Of a stretch of DNA of 64,000 nt, positions 54,989 to 64,000 are shown piece by piece. The stretch comes from Saccharina japonica. Its lineage: Eukaryota; Sar; Phaeophyceae; Laminariales; Laminariaceae. Below the pieces are notes generated by a model. The model was not told the DNA's origin, searched no databases, and saw nothing but the letters and a program-made list of their open reading frames with translations. The stretch's first letter is position 1, and each line of letters opens with the position of its first letter. The position numbers and the translations under genes were made by a program. Where the stretch lies: the NCBI GenBank assembly GCA_008828725.1, contig MEHQ01000676.1, positions 12,027-76,026 on the forward strand, given 5' to 3'.

Positions 54989-55667
54989 ATGTTTTGTAAT
55001 TCAAATCTGGAGAAGTTTGTGGACACTTTCGATGATGAGGCTGGGGGAGGTTACTCGGCCACTCTGCCAGGTGCGGAAAGGGGCAGCGGCGAATCCGGGG
55101 GCCAGCAAAGAAGAAGACGCGGGGAACCCCTCCATTACTGGACGCGAGGCGCCAACAACGTCTCGCTAGGGCCGAGGCCGTCGGTGGGCAGCCGGCATCG
55201 CGGGGGGCTATGGTGAAGCGGCGGCCGCTCATTATACTCTGCGTATGTACCAGGCGGAGGCGGATCAGGCGGAGGCGGATCAGCCGGAGGAGGAGTACTT
55301 TTCGCTTCTGGGGTTCTGGCCGCGAAGGGCCACGTCCACTACATGCACCTCGACAGGGGAGGCCGAGGCAGCAATGCCGCATTTGGCGCTCATTGCTCGA
55401 CTGTACCACGGAGTCGAGTCTACCAGCTGTCAGGCGGAGAGGAACTGTTCGGCGCTTTCCAACATGATTGACACCCTGCTCAGCTCGATGCTGCCCGACA
55501 AGGTCGAGCGCATGATGTTCCTTCGATTGAACAGGCTGTTCATGCCGGAGGTCCGGGCTCTCAACGATGCCAAGGAGGCAAAAAAGCGAGCTGCAGCCAA
55601 GATCGCTGAGGAAGTGGCCCGGGTGCAGGAGGCAGTAGAGGGCACGGAGGTGGAGCTTGTGTTGTGA
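54989..55667 (+). pseudogene. hAT transposase remnant: C-terminal dimerisation region
   Basis: From ~55245 to the stop at 55667 the frame reads EEYFSLLGFWPRRATS, then MPHLALIARLYHGVESTSCQ, AERNCSALSNMIDTLLSSML, PDKVERMMFLRLN and a charged helix (DAKEAKKRAAAKIAEEVARV). This follows the hAT C-terminal pattern: (F)P-L-LAR, S-S-ER-FS, R-L-P-VE-L-FL-N. Another frame upstream (54989-55216: NLEKFVDTFDDEAGGGYSAT) probably belongs to the same protein, giving at least one frameshift; a stop lies at 55167 in the downstream frame. The N-terminal zinc finger and catalytic region are absent. The remnant abuts the right inverted arm at 54978. Confidence 0.6.
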
Positions 55668-55904
55668 TTAAGATTTTGTCCATCCAGAGTCCCCGGGGTG
55701 TTTGTGTGTTCCCCACGTGACGCAATAATGCTCCTTTACGAGCCCGTATAAGTAGAAGTATGTGTATACTATTAATACTGTAGCATATATATATATATCC
55801 TTTTTAAGCTTTAAGAATATCGTTAGCGATAAGCCGTTCGCCGTTCTGCGCACTGGTTCATCTATCGCCGTCGAATACGGTGCCACCATTTTTGCTCCGT
55901 CATT

Positions 55905-56090
55905 CGCGGGCTGCATCATGGATTCCTTAACTGACAGTCCCGCCAGCGGAGTCGTATCGCTGCCACCTCCCCCACCCCCCCCCTGTACTATTCATATTAA
56001 TACCCGTATCATATAGAATACTTTCACCACGTATCATAGCGATTCACTATGTTATAATAATATATGTTTCTCGGAACGTGCGTTTCCTTT
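55905..56090 (+). repeat. ~180-bp direct repeat left of the TTA-flanked MITE
   Basis: GCGGGCTGCATCATGGATT, GACAGTCCCGCCAGCGGAGT, ATACCCGTATCATATAGAAT and TTTCTCGGAACGTGCGTTT recur at 57163-57340. The reading MDSLTDSPASGVVSLPPPPP is short and unsupported. Confidence 0.8.
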
Positions 56091-56238
56091 CCGTTCCGCA
56101 CACACGTCATTTGTTGTCACGCACGTCGCCCGTTTCGGGCTCCGACCTTCAAGCCCGCTAGAGTCGCGCCCCCTTGCGAATACCATCATCATCGCGCCGT
56201 GCACTTTATTTCGAAAAATCGCGCCGTGCATTCTATTA

Positions 56239-57110
56239 GGGCCCGTATTAACGAAAGAAAGTTGCAAATCGAATCGATTTTAAATCGATTTTTTTTATGA
56301 ATCGACGCGGACTTTCATCTGATTGGTCAAAACATGAATCACCGGAAAGACATTTGTACTTTGGGGCATGAAAAAATCGATTCGATCGTATATCAAAAGA
56401 AGTCCAAAAATCCTTTTATTTTTTGGAGTTTATCCAACATGCATGGCATGTTCCCACCGGTTGAACGCCCCCGAGGCGATCCGCCGCTGTTTGGGCTGTT
56501 CTCGACAACCACCAACGAGGCGATAAATCGTTAACCTCAACGAGTGGCGACCGGAGCAATAGCCGCGCCCACGGCTACAGACCATTGCACAACGTGGCCC
56601 GGCGGTGGCTCCTAAACAAATATCATGAAAAAAATCATGGCGGTCGCAAGCTCCATTTTTCCACCAGCTCGATCGGCCAAGTCCGGCGAGAACCAAGCGA
56701 TCGACCCAAAACACGGAGCAAAAACTCAAGACTTCGATAGCTGCATCGCTGTCGCTGTCCGGTACGTGGCGTTTAACGGCTTCCTCCGACCATCTACGCG
56801 AAGCTGAGAGTGACAGCTTCCTAGCCTGGGCCTTCAAAATATAACAGAGGCTGTAGCCGGCGTGCACGTGACGATGCACGCCGTCGCTCTCAGCTTCTCC
56901 CCTCGGTACTTACTAGCCGGGCGTTCTGTGGGATGTCGCGTTATTCTGACCTCATTCACATTTCGAGAACATACGGAACATACGTGTGAAATCACGATAG
57001 GACGCGAAGCCGTATTTTCACTTTAAATCGGAAAAAAATCGATTCGATTCCTAAAAAAAAACGATTTGAAATCGATTCGATTTGAAACTTGCCTTCGTTA
57101 GTGGGGGCCC
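56239..57110. mobile_element. TTA-flanked MITE (PIF/Harbinger-like), copy 2 (872 bp)
   Basis: The left end GGGCCCGTATTAACGAAAGA and the complement of the right end, GGGCCCCCACTAACGAAGGC, flanked by TTA at 56236-56238 and 57111-57113. Sub-terminal ATCGATT/AATCGAT palindromes are dense. Internal blocks match 45026-45858 (ATAGCCGCGCCCACG, CATGGCGGTCGCAA, CAAGACTT). Confidence 0.8.
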
Positions 57111-57162
57111 TTACGGCTGTGTTGCGCTTGGAACTGGTGGTGTGTCGTGAACCGGTATCCGC

Positions 57163-57340
57163 GGGCTGCATCATGGATTACTTAACTGACAGTCCCGCCA
57201 GCGGAGTCGTATCGCTGCCACCCCCCTGTACTATTAATAGTCATATTAATACCCGTATCATATAGAATACTTTCACCACGTATCATAGCGTTTCACTATA
57301 TTTTAATAATAGATGTTTCTCGGAACGTGCGTTTACTAAC
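57163..57340 (+). repeat. ~180-bp direct repeat right of the TTA-flanked MITE
   Basis: Partner of 55905-56090, 1258 bp downstream, with small indels in the C-rich and ATTAAT parts. Confidence 0.8.
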
Positions 57341-57830
57341 TTACAGAATGCTCTCTACCAGCATGCCCCTACCGCCCCGCCACTGAGGCGTGCTGCTACC
57401 CTGTGTGTTGTTTCTATCATTCAACAGCAAGTAGGCGTCCTTCTAACGCCCACTGGCAGCCACTACCAAGGTCTTGGTTTCGATTCGTTGATCGGGCGGC
57501 GTCAGCCGCAACCCCTTGTATGATTACACTTGTGCCGTTTCGTCACAAATCGCTCTCAGGCGCCGGTGTGTTATTTTTCAGTGGTTCGTGGGCTCACCGT
57601 GGTCAAGTATGCCAGCTCAAATCGTTTGCGGGTCATGTTCCTGTCAAAACCTTCGAAGTTTCGCTCGGGAAGGGTCGTTGCATGTCATAGCACGTCACGT
57701 TTAAGTTATTCTGTGCCAGCACTGAAGTTTCGTTTGCGTGTTGTGAAGTTTCATCCTCCTTCGTTAGCTTCGGCAGCGACGTGGGCCGACGGCGAATGTG
57801 TCTCCTTGTATATGAAATAATATGATAATT
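57341..57830. other. Unique DNA with unsupported open frames
   Basis: Frames on + (57403-57690) have mixed composition (RSWFRFVDRAASAATPCMIT) but lack an ATG or a recognisable family. No call is made. Confidence 0.3.
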
Positions 57831-57837
57831 CAAGGGG

Positions 57838-57870
57838 GCTTCGCCGCCGGCCCAGGCCGCCGGCGAAGCG
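57838..57870. repeat. GC-rich hairpin
   Basis: GCTTCGCCGCCGGC and GCCGCCGGCGAAGC pair around CCCAG with one or two mismatches; a stable local stem in otherwise AT-rich DNA. Confidence 0.6.
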
Positions 57871-58179
57871 AAGGAGGAATAAGGCCCGCAATACATCAGG
57901 TAGTTTACGATGCCAAGGGACCGAGAGGCTAAGGCTCCAGTTTACGATGCCAAGGGACCGTTGAAGAGACCCAGTTTGTATTGTTGATTCCTGACGTAAT
58001 GAATGATGCAAAAAAGGCCCATAACATCGAAAGAAGTCCCGTTAAAATGTCGATTATTGATCCCTGACGCAATAAATGAGCCCCAATCAAAGGCACACTC
58101 TCCAGCAAGAAAACACACAGAGCAACGCAATGAGGCAAGCAAAGCCAAACCATGGAATAAAATCGACGGACTCTAGAAT

Positions 58180-59270
58180 ATGGTATACCCAAGCCACTTT
58201 CCCACAACGCACGACAGACAACGAAAGGAGTGACGCGAAAGAAGCCCAACCCATCCATGTAAAAAAGCACAAAACATCAAAATATAGGGTGTTTTTCCGT
58301 GCAACACCATGCAACACCATGCAACACACGCGAGACCAACGCCACATCCATCTACGCTCTCGTGTCCGGCAATGGTGCCCAAGAAGCCAAAGCCATGAAA
58401 AATCCACGAATGCCACGAATGGAATATTCCACTCAACCGCTACTACCGTGGGATAAAACGATAACGACTTCCCGTGCTGCACACGACAGTCAACCGCCTA
58501 CCAAATCGAGAAATCGACAAAATAATTAAATTATAAAAAGCGTTTTCCCGTGCAACACACGCCGGACAACCGCCACGAACAGAATATACCACCCCACCGC
58601 AGTACCGTGGGATGAAACAAAACAAATTCCCGTGCGACACACGACAGACAACCGCCACATCCATCTACGCTCATGTGTCTAGATAGTGGTGCCCAAGAAA
58701 CCAAACCCATGAAAAAGTAATCCACGAACAGAATATTCCACTGTACCTGCTCTACCGCAATACCGTGGGATAAAACAAAAATGATTAAACGTGCGACACC
58801 CGACAGACAACCGTCGCATCCATCTACGCTCATGTGTCTACGGCAATAATGTCCAAGAAGACAACCCGAGAATTCGACGAAACAATCAAAATAGAAAAAG
58901 CGCTCTCACGCCGGACAACCGCCACGAACAGAACGTACCGCCCTAACGCAATACCGTGGGATAAAACAAAACGATTTCCCGTGCGACACACGACAGACAA
59001 CCGCCACACCCATGTACGAAAATCGACACAACAATCAAAATATAAAAAACGTTTACTACCCGTTCAACACACGACGTACAACTGCCATATCCATCTACGC
59101 TCATGTGTCTAAAATACGGCAGGGATACCCAAGAAGCATAAAAACTTTTTTTTCTCGTGCGACACGCGACAGACAACAGCCACATCCATTTACGATCTCG
59201 TGTTTCCGGGAGTTATGCCCAAGAAGCCAAAGCCATGGAGAAAAAGGAACATGACATCCCTCTGCAAACC
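58180..59270 (+). repeat. ~160-190 bp tandem satellite
   Basis: Units carry CCGTGGGATAAAAC, TTCCCGTGCGACACACGACA, GACAACCGCCACATCCATCT, ACGCTCATGTGTCTA and GCCCAAGAAGCCAAAGCCAT. CCGTGGGAT occurs at about 58446, 58606, 58764 and 58963. Confidence 0.75.
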
Positions 59271-59458
59271 GAAGTGAAAATTGAAAAGCTCAACAACAAC
59301 AACAACAATAAAAACACATTAAATGGGCTACATACATATAATACCTGGTACAAAAAGTCTACGTCTGTAATATATATATATATCTGTTTACTTGAGAAAA
59401 TAGCAATTGGTATCACTACGTATATACGTATAGGGGTACTTAAAATAATAACCTGGTA

Positions 59459-60184
59459 CGAGCTGGTTCCAGCGACACCCAGAAGATTCCTTCTTCGCAA
59501 TTTTGCACTTTGGTTTTTGAGAGTTGGAAAACGAAATTTGGCATGGTTGTGCGTCATGACAAGATGAAAAAACTGACCGCTGGTCTTTTTTGATTTTTTT
59601 GTTTCACCAAAAAAAAAATGTATCTCCCTAATTCACCAAAAAAAAAAAAATCAAAAAAGACCAGGGGTCAGTTTTTTTATCTTCTTATGATGCACCACCA
59701 TGCCAAAGTTTGTTTTCCAACTCTCAAAAACCAAAGTGCAAAAATGATTCCCGTGAAAGTACTCGTAAATAGTTCCCGGTTCATGTTAAAGTCTAGTACT
59801 TTGGAAGGCGGTGAATAAAACAGCCTTGCATGTTTCGCAGAACAAACCAAATGCCACAAAAATCTTCCCCTTCCTTGTTGATACGATCATGTCAACACTT
59901 CTAGTGTCGAATAATTCGACGTATTGGCCGATTTATGGCCTAAATACGAATTTATATGAATTATAGTATAGGCAGTCTTAACCCCTATACAACAACGCCT
60001 CCGCAAGTAATACGAAAAATGTCCATATCTCGCGAACTACAACTCATACGCCAACAATCTCTCCAGCGATGTGTTCCCCTTGTTTATGCGGGCATGTGGA
60101 TATCTTTAGTATTGAAAATATCAACGTATTCCGTTTTTTATTGCCCGAAGGTGGAATCTCACGCTTGTCGCTGGAACCAGCTCG
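59459..60184. mobile_element. TA-flanked MITE, CGAGCTGGTTCCAG family, copy 2 (726 bp)
   Basis: TIRs CGAGCTGGTTCCAGCGACA and TGTCGCTGGAACCAGCTCG, TA at 59457-59458 and 60185-60186. The left half is a hairpin of ~110-base arms (TTTTGCACTTTGGTTTTTGA near 59502 with its complement near 59740). The right half matches 48668 onward in inverse orientation (TATCTCGCGAACTACA). Confidence 0.85.
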
Positions 60185-60219
60185 TATACGTCGTAGCGAC
60201 ACAAAAAAATACTACTCGT

Positions 60220-61569
60220 AGGGCTGTGAGTTGGCTGACGAATAGTTGCCAGCTAGTTATTAGCTGGCTAGTTTTTTAAGTTAGTTGCGGCGGTGCCAAC
60301 TATCCAACTATTTTTGTTTTTTGGGTTTCCTTGCTTGTAGGAAGGCTTGTTTGGTACGGGGCGCGTATTTCTCGGCGTCCCCAAGCAGTACCACCACCCA
60401 CAGAGAGAGGTCTTCCACAATCCACAACTCATGGCGCATCAACCCATCGCCATCGACGGTGCCGGTGCCGATGGCAGGGCCGAGGGTGCCAGCACCGCTG
60501 AGCCTGGCCTGTCGGCGGACCATGGCGGTGATGGAGCGTCCGACGAAGAAGTGACTGTACCGAGCGCTCCTCCGAAACCGAGTGCACGCGACAAGGTAGC
60601 GGTTCGCTACCGCGTACAGAAGGAGCGCCGGTTTTCCAAGCGCCCCAAACGGGGACAGGGATTCATACTTTTGATGCGAGATGATTTGCGGGGTTCTGCA
60701 TCTTTGTAGTCCATCTGGGACAATATTTCAATATTTCCAATACATTCCCCGCACCAAGGTACATTTCTCAGGATGTATTGAGCTGTTCGGAAATCTAGAG
60801 GCACCGCCAGAAAGCTCAACACTGCGCGCAGCTTCTCACAAGTTTTTTCAATTATTATAATAATTCGCCTCGCTTATGCCAAAAACGTATAAACAAGCCC
60901 TATAATAAACAAGCCCCTTGTTTCCCTGGGTGTAATACTTTAAAAACCCAAATTCTGAGCAGTGATTTGGGGAGCTATGACCATAAGCCGCCGACCGTTT
61001 TTTTCATAATAAAAAAACAGCTTTAGAGGGAGAGATACCACACACGCATGTTGTAAGCATATATTAAGTCAGATATGATGATACGAATGCATTATATGAA
61101 CATGTACTATTAGACACAATTTCAGCGAAAGAGGGGGGATAATTAATTAATTAATTTAGCGAAAGAGGGAGAAGAATATGAGGGAACAATGTATATCGAA
61201 GGTCATTTTCCCCTGGTTACTACTGTTTGACAAATCGTGCGATATACTATTAGAATACGGCAAACGATTGCTCTCGTCCACGCCTCCAGGCCGTTTTATT
61301 TCGTTTGCAGCAATACCAAATTGCGTAAGATATTCATGATTTTGCCCAAAATGACAGATTTTGGTCGATTTTGGCCAGTCTTGGAGAAATATTTTTTGAT
61401 GCATTGTTGCGTCACTACTTGGATTTAGTGTAAAACAATATTTTTCTTTCTCGTTCTCAGCATCGATTCCTCTTGTCTATGCGGTCACGAAGATATGGTT
61501 GTCTCATAAAAAAATAGTATTTTTTCATGAGTTATGACTATACGAGTATTCATACTTCGTAAACGTCAT
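60220..61569 (+). mobile_element. ORF-bearing dispersed repeat (family E), uninterrupted copy
   Basis: Starts AGGGCTGTGAGTTGGCTGAC (60220) and matches the complement of 43418-38227 on both sides of the nested MITE. It contains the empty TA target site (60707-60708). The last shared bases are near AAACGTCAT (61561-61569). Limits beyond the shared sequence are unknown. Confidence 0.7.
60431..60709 (+). CDS. 92-residue ORF conserved in both family E copies, function unknown
   Basis: ATG at 60431-60433, stop at 60707-60709. The sequence begins MAHQPIAIDGAGADGRAEGA, has an acidic Gly/Asp part (SADHGGDGASDEEVTV), a Pro/Ser hinge, and a basic end (RDKVAVRYRVQKERRFSKRP, KRGQGFILLMRDDLRG). The copy at 43212 keeps the same start and most residues. 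The acidic-to-basic layout could be the N-terminus of a larger transposon protein, but no family is recognised. The stop codon itself lies over the TA used by the MITE in the other copy. Confidence 0.4.
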   Translation: MAHQPIAIDGAGADGRAEGASTAEPGLSADHGGDGASDEEVTVPSAPPKPSARDKVAVRYRVQKERRFSKRPKRGQGFILLMRDDLRGSASL

Positions 61570-62044
61570 CATACGGGCCCTTAGATACCCCGAAACCTCC
61601 GTAAAGATTAATATAATCACCAAAATAGTACTGCATAATATCCGGCCTCAAATGAAACCTCACACCCAATTATTTAATGTAAACTTGAACAAAACGACCT
61701 CCGAAATCCGTATTTTTGCCGATATCTCCTTCAGTTTATCGTTTTTTTTTAACAGAAAAGAAACCCAGGCGCAAATGTGACGAGCTAGCTAAATACGCAG
61801 TCTAATTATTGTGTGGCTACATTACAGTCCACCTGAACTTGGACCAGAAATTCACGTTTTTTGCAAAAATCAGGCTGAATGATAATAATGTCAAAAACTT
61901 CGACGTGGTATTATCTACATCCCGAGAGGGCCGTTTTAATGGTGTGTTCGCTATTTTCAACAACCTACCCATACCCGAGATAAGTGCTCCTTGGTGATGA
62001 GGGGATTTTGGATATTTGGAGACGGATGGATTTAAAGCACTACC
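61570..62044. other. Unique AT-rich DNA, nothing recognised
   Basis: A lone GGGCCCTTA at 61575-61583 resembles the end of the TTA-flanked MITEs, but no partner end was found nearby. Confidence 0.4.
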
Positions 62045-62325
62045 CATTGCTGTCTCTGGAAGTGACACCATAAATTAAATCAATCCATTGGAGGCTGTCT
62101 TCCATATGCAAGTCCGCCTGACAGGCGGTTCTTAGCAAGAGGCAGCTCACCCTCCATGCGACTCGCCCAATACCTCACAGCGCTTCGCGCTTGGTGCAAG
62201 CAATGCCTGCCTCGTGGGTGAAGACCCAACGTGCTCCGTCCCGGCATTGTTGAGATACGAGGGCCTATGGTCATACGACTACGGCCGTGCACGACATAAG
62301 TACACCCCCCTCTCCCTCCCTCCTC
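62045..62325 (-). repeat. Dispersed repeat family R-A, inverted copy
   Basis: The minus-strand order matches 33300-33570 (CGTGCACGGCCGTAGTCGTA, ACGTTGGGTCTTCACCC, GCGCGAAGCGCTGTGAGGTA, GACAGCAATGGG). On the plus strand it ends ACATAAGTACACCCCCC, then a C/T tract and AATAGGTC. Confidence 0.8.
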
Positions 62326-62329
62326 AATA

Positions 62330-62519
62330 GGTCGAAAGAGGGTCTACGGCCCTACGACTACGGTCATGCGTGGCATGAAGTATATATACCCTCCCCGTCC
62401 CCTCGTGAAATCCCGATGTGCTCCATCCGGGCATTGTAGGGATGCGGGGGTTTATTGTCATACGACTACGGCCATGCATTACATGAATACACCCCCTCCC
62501 CCTACCCCCTCCCCACTAG
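62330..62519 (-). repeat. Two further R-A end fragments, the last forming a 3' splice site
   Basis: GACTACGGTCATGCGTGGCA (62354) and GACTACGGCCATGCATTACA (62464) repeat the terminal part of R-A. The second continues TGAATACACCCCCTCCCCCT... into ACTAG (62519), which is the acceptor of the next exon. In the full copies at 62310 and 33285 the same end is also followed by a pyrimidine tract and AG-GTC. Confidence 0.6.
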
Positions 62520-62755
62520 GTCGGAACTCCCAGTCTATTGGTGGCATGACAGCACCAGAATCATCCGCGGCGGACTCAGACAGAGAAAGCTTCGTGTCTA
62601 GGGTCGGCTCGTACGCTTTGACCGACATCGGCACGGGTGCTCCAGTAGCGGCGGAGGAGCGGGGGGGTGGGAGGCGAGGAGCAGTGGGCGGTGGTGGAGG
62701 GGGGGGCGGAGGAGGCGGGTATTCTCCCACCTCGACTGTCCTGCGGTCCGTTACA
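62520..62755 (+). CDS. Internal coding exon, acidic Ser/Asp part plus poly-Gly
   Basis: Acceptor CCCCCTCCCCACTAG (ending 62519); donor ACA then GTGAGT (GT at 62756). The exon starts in phase 1 (two bases complete a codon). Joined to the exon ending at 28712, which leaves one base, this gives G then RNSQSIGGMTAPESSAADSD, RESFVSRVGSYALTDIGTGA, a Gly run and YSPTSTVLRSVT. The 28712 exon ends with the similar GGMTGGPS, which hints at related repeats in one protein. It ends in phase 0. No domain is recognised. The length is 236 nt. Confidence 0.6.
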
Positions 62756-62785
62756 GTGAGTGTTTTTTGTGGGGCAATATTTGTA

Positions 62786-62915
62786 TGACGAGTAGGATGT
62801 GTTGCGCGTTGGCATTGGCTGTTGGGTGTTGGACTGGGCAAGGGCCGGAAGGAGGAGGCGGTGTTGGAGGGGGGTGGGGGGGAGGCAGGTATTCTCCTAC
62901 GTTTACTGCACTTTG
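62786..62915 (+). pseudogene. Degenerate tandem copy of the 62520 exon 3' part and its intron
   Basis: After AGGATGTGTTG a Gly-codon tract and GGTATTCTCCTACGTTTACT (RYSPTFTALCTG) repeat the end of the 62520 exon (YSPTSTVLRSVT). It is cut by the inverted-repeat element at 62916. Confidence 0.45.
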
Positions 62916-63846
62916 CACCGGTGTTGCAGTGCCCACAAAACCGACAATGAAGTTCCAGCCAATAACGCCAATAATGATTGAAACCGGGATTTTGCAAAAA
63001 CCAGCCCCTCACAATCGCTTTTGGACATGCAGCAGTCTGCGCTCGTTCACTGGCGCCGTGCTCTCCACTGAAGTCTCCCAATGACACACCACGCCCGGAC
63101 GTGCTCAACCAAGTCACGATACAGCCTGTTCTGTAGTTGGTTTGGCCTTTGTCGTGTTAGAATTGGAGAAATTTGATGCACCGCGGCTACGCAGTTTTAT
63201 CCTTGCACAGCCGGTACGCAAGCTCCAGCAGTCGCGCCGCCAGTTTAGGCAAAATTCACGGGCACTGTCGCGGTGGTAAACCTTAACGAAATCGCCCAAG
63301 ATTGAGCGCGTGCTTGTGTATACAGACAGGGAAGGTATACCAGGGTGGCGCACTTTGAGATTTATATCACCGACGCCGCAATCGGTTTGAGACGTACCTG
63401 CAAAAACAACGAAATGTTGACTAACAAAACACTGTTTTAGAGTTGAAGAGCTGGGACACAAAAGAAGTTACGAGCGTTGATATTGTTTTGTTTATATTCG
63501 TACGTACGTGAGTACTGCTCACCATGGCTGCAGCTCCAAAAAAAACTTGGCCACAGTATGAGAAATAACAAATCCAATGACCTGGAACCCTATTTTCAAA
63601 CTTCAGCGACTTTGTCGCGGTGATTAGAGGTCACTAAAACTGCTGCCGTTCTGCCACACTGTAGTAAGAGCACCAAAGAGCCCATTGCAGGGTGGTGCAC
63701 TTTCGGATTAGCTGTGTGGCTGGAGTTAGAGAATAATTGCGGGATATTGTACAAAAAGATAGAGCGGTGGTGCTTCCAGGGGTCGTTTTTTTGGCAGGAA
63801 AAGGGCCAAAAAACGATTTCATTTTGTGGGCACTGCAACACAGGTG
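62916..63846. mobile_element. Inverted-repeat element (931 bp) inside the duplicated exon
   Basis: The left end CACCGGTGTTGCAGTGCCCA and the complement of the right end, CACCTGTGTTGCAGTGCCCA, are 25-bp TIRs (one mismatch) continuing ACAAAA. Internally CCAGGGTGGCGCACTTT (63340) and GCAGGGTGGTGCACTTT (63690) are direct repeats. The CAGTGCCCAC core resembles hAT ends, but flanks give no clear 8-bp duplication. No coding content. Confidence 0.6.
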
Positions 63847-63892
63847 TTTGGTCTGTTACTGGAGTTAGTTTTGTGCGCCTATGCTTGCGTGA

Positions 63893-64000
63893 ACACTAGG
63901 ATGTGTTGAGTATTGGGTATTGGGTTTTGGGCCGGCCTACACAAGGCAGGGGAGGAGGAGGCACTGGTGGAAGGGGGGGCGGGGGTGGAGGAGGTGGCGC
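63893..64000 (+). pseudogene. Third degenerate copy of the Gly-rich exon unit, running off the window
   Basis: TAGGATGTGTTGAGTATTGG (63898) repeats 62791 onward and is followed by a GGAGGAGGAGG / GGGGGGGCGGGGG tract. It continues beyond base 64000. Confidence 0.45.

Noticed and set aside
61575-61583. End of a third TTA-flanked GGGCCC MITE
   Set aside because: Only nine bases match and no opposite end lies within range.

Overview
The window is a eukaryotic, intron-rich, repeat-packed stretch. It has canonical GT-AG splice sites, Gly/Ser/Ala-rich coding pieces, many CTG/CAG tracts, tRNA-derived SINEs, LINEs, a tyrosine-recombinase retroelement and many kinds of DNA transposon. There are no bacterial operons or ribosome binding sites. 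The style fits a stramenopile, most likely a brown alga such as Ectocarpus. That assignment is inference from style and not from a marker gene.

Host gene content is thin. All convincing pieces lie on the + strand: 1-363, 447-530 and 608 onward; 19503-19621; 26879-28712 (interrupted by a 656-base run of N); and 62520-62755, with degenerate copies of the last one up to the window edge. Several splice phases are mutually compatible. They could be parts of one very long gene with transposon-filled introns, or of two or three genes. The product is low-complexity and I do not recognise it.

Layout. 0-3.2 kb: exons, a SINE, GC-rich repeats and a minisatellite. 3.65-8.22 kb: two adjacent Helitron-like elements full of ~215-bp tandem units, one carrying a gene-like insert and one split by a TA-flanked MITE. 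8.56-15.63 kb (- strand): a fossil Ngaro/DIRS-type retroelement with split direct repeats. 15.9-17.3 kb: a giant foldback. 18-26 kb: intron with SINEs, MITEs, minisatellites and one short exon. 23.9-28.7 kb: a duplicated block, then the gapped large exon. 29-38 kb: MITEs, a SINE, arrays of GTTA-type palindromes, a 42-bp satellite and CAG-rich DNA. 38.2-43.4 kb: a nest in which an ORF-bearing repeat was hit by a TA-MITE that in turn contains a LINE; an uninterrupted copy at 60.2-61.6 kb shows the empty target site. 44.1-49.4 kb: an hAT-like element with a TTA-flanked MITE inside, then a 1.7-kb direct duplication joined at a single N, probably an assembly artefact. 49.4-57.3 kb: a 2.4-kb GTTA-array transposon with 8-bp flanks, paired inverted arms around LINE 3' fragments, an hAT transposase remnant, and a second TTA-flanked MITE between direct repeats. 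57.8-60.2 kb: a satellite and a further MITE. 62-64 kb: R-A repeats leading into the last exon.

The host exons appear to be separated by introns that serve as insertion sites for mobile DNA. One 3' splice site (62519) appears to be made from the pyrimidine-rich end of a dispersed repeat. All calls rest on reading the sequence; no alignment or database search was possible.
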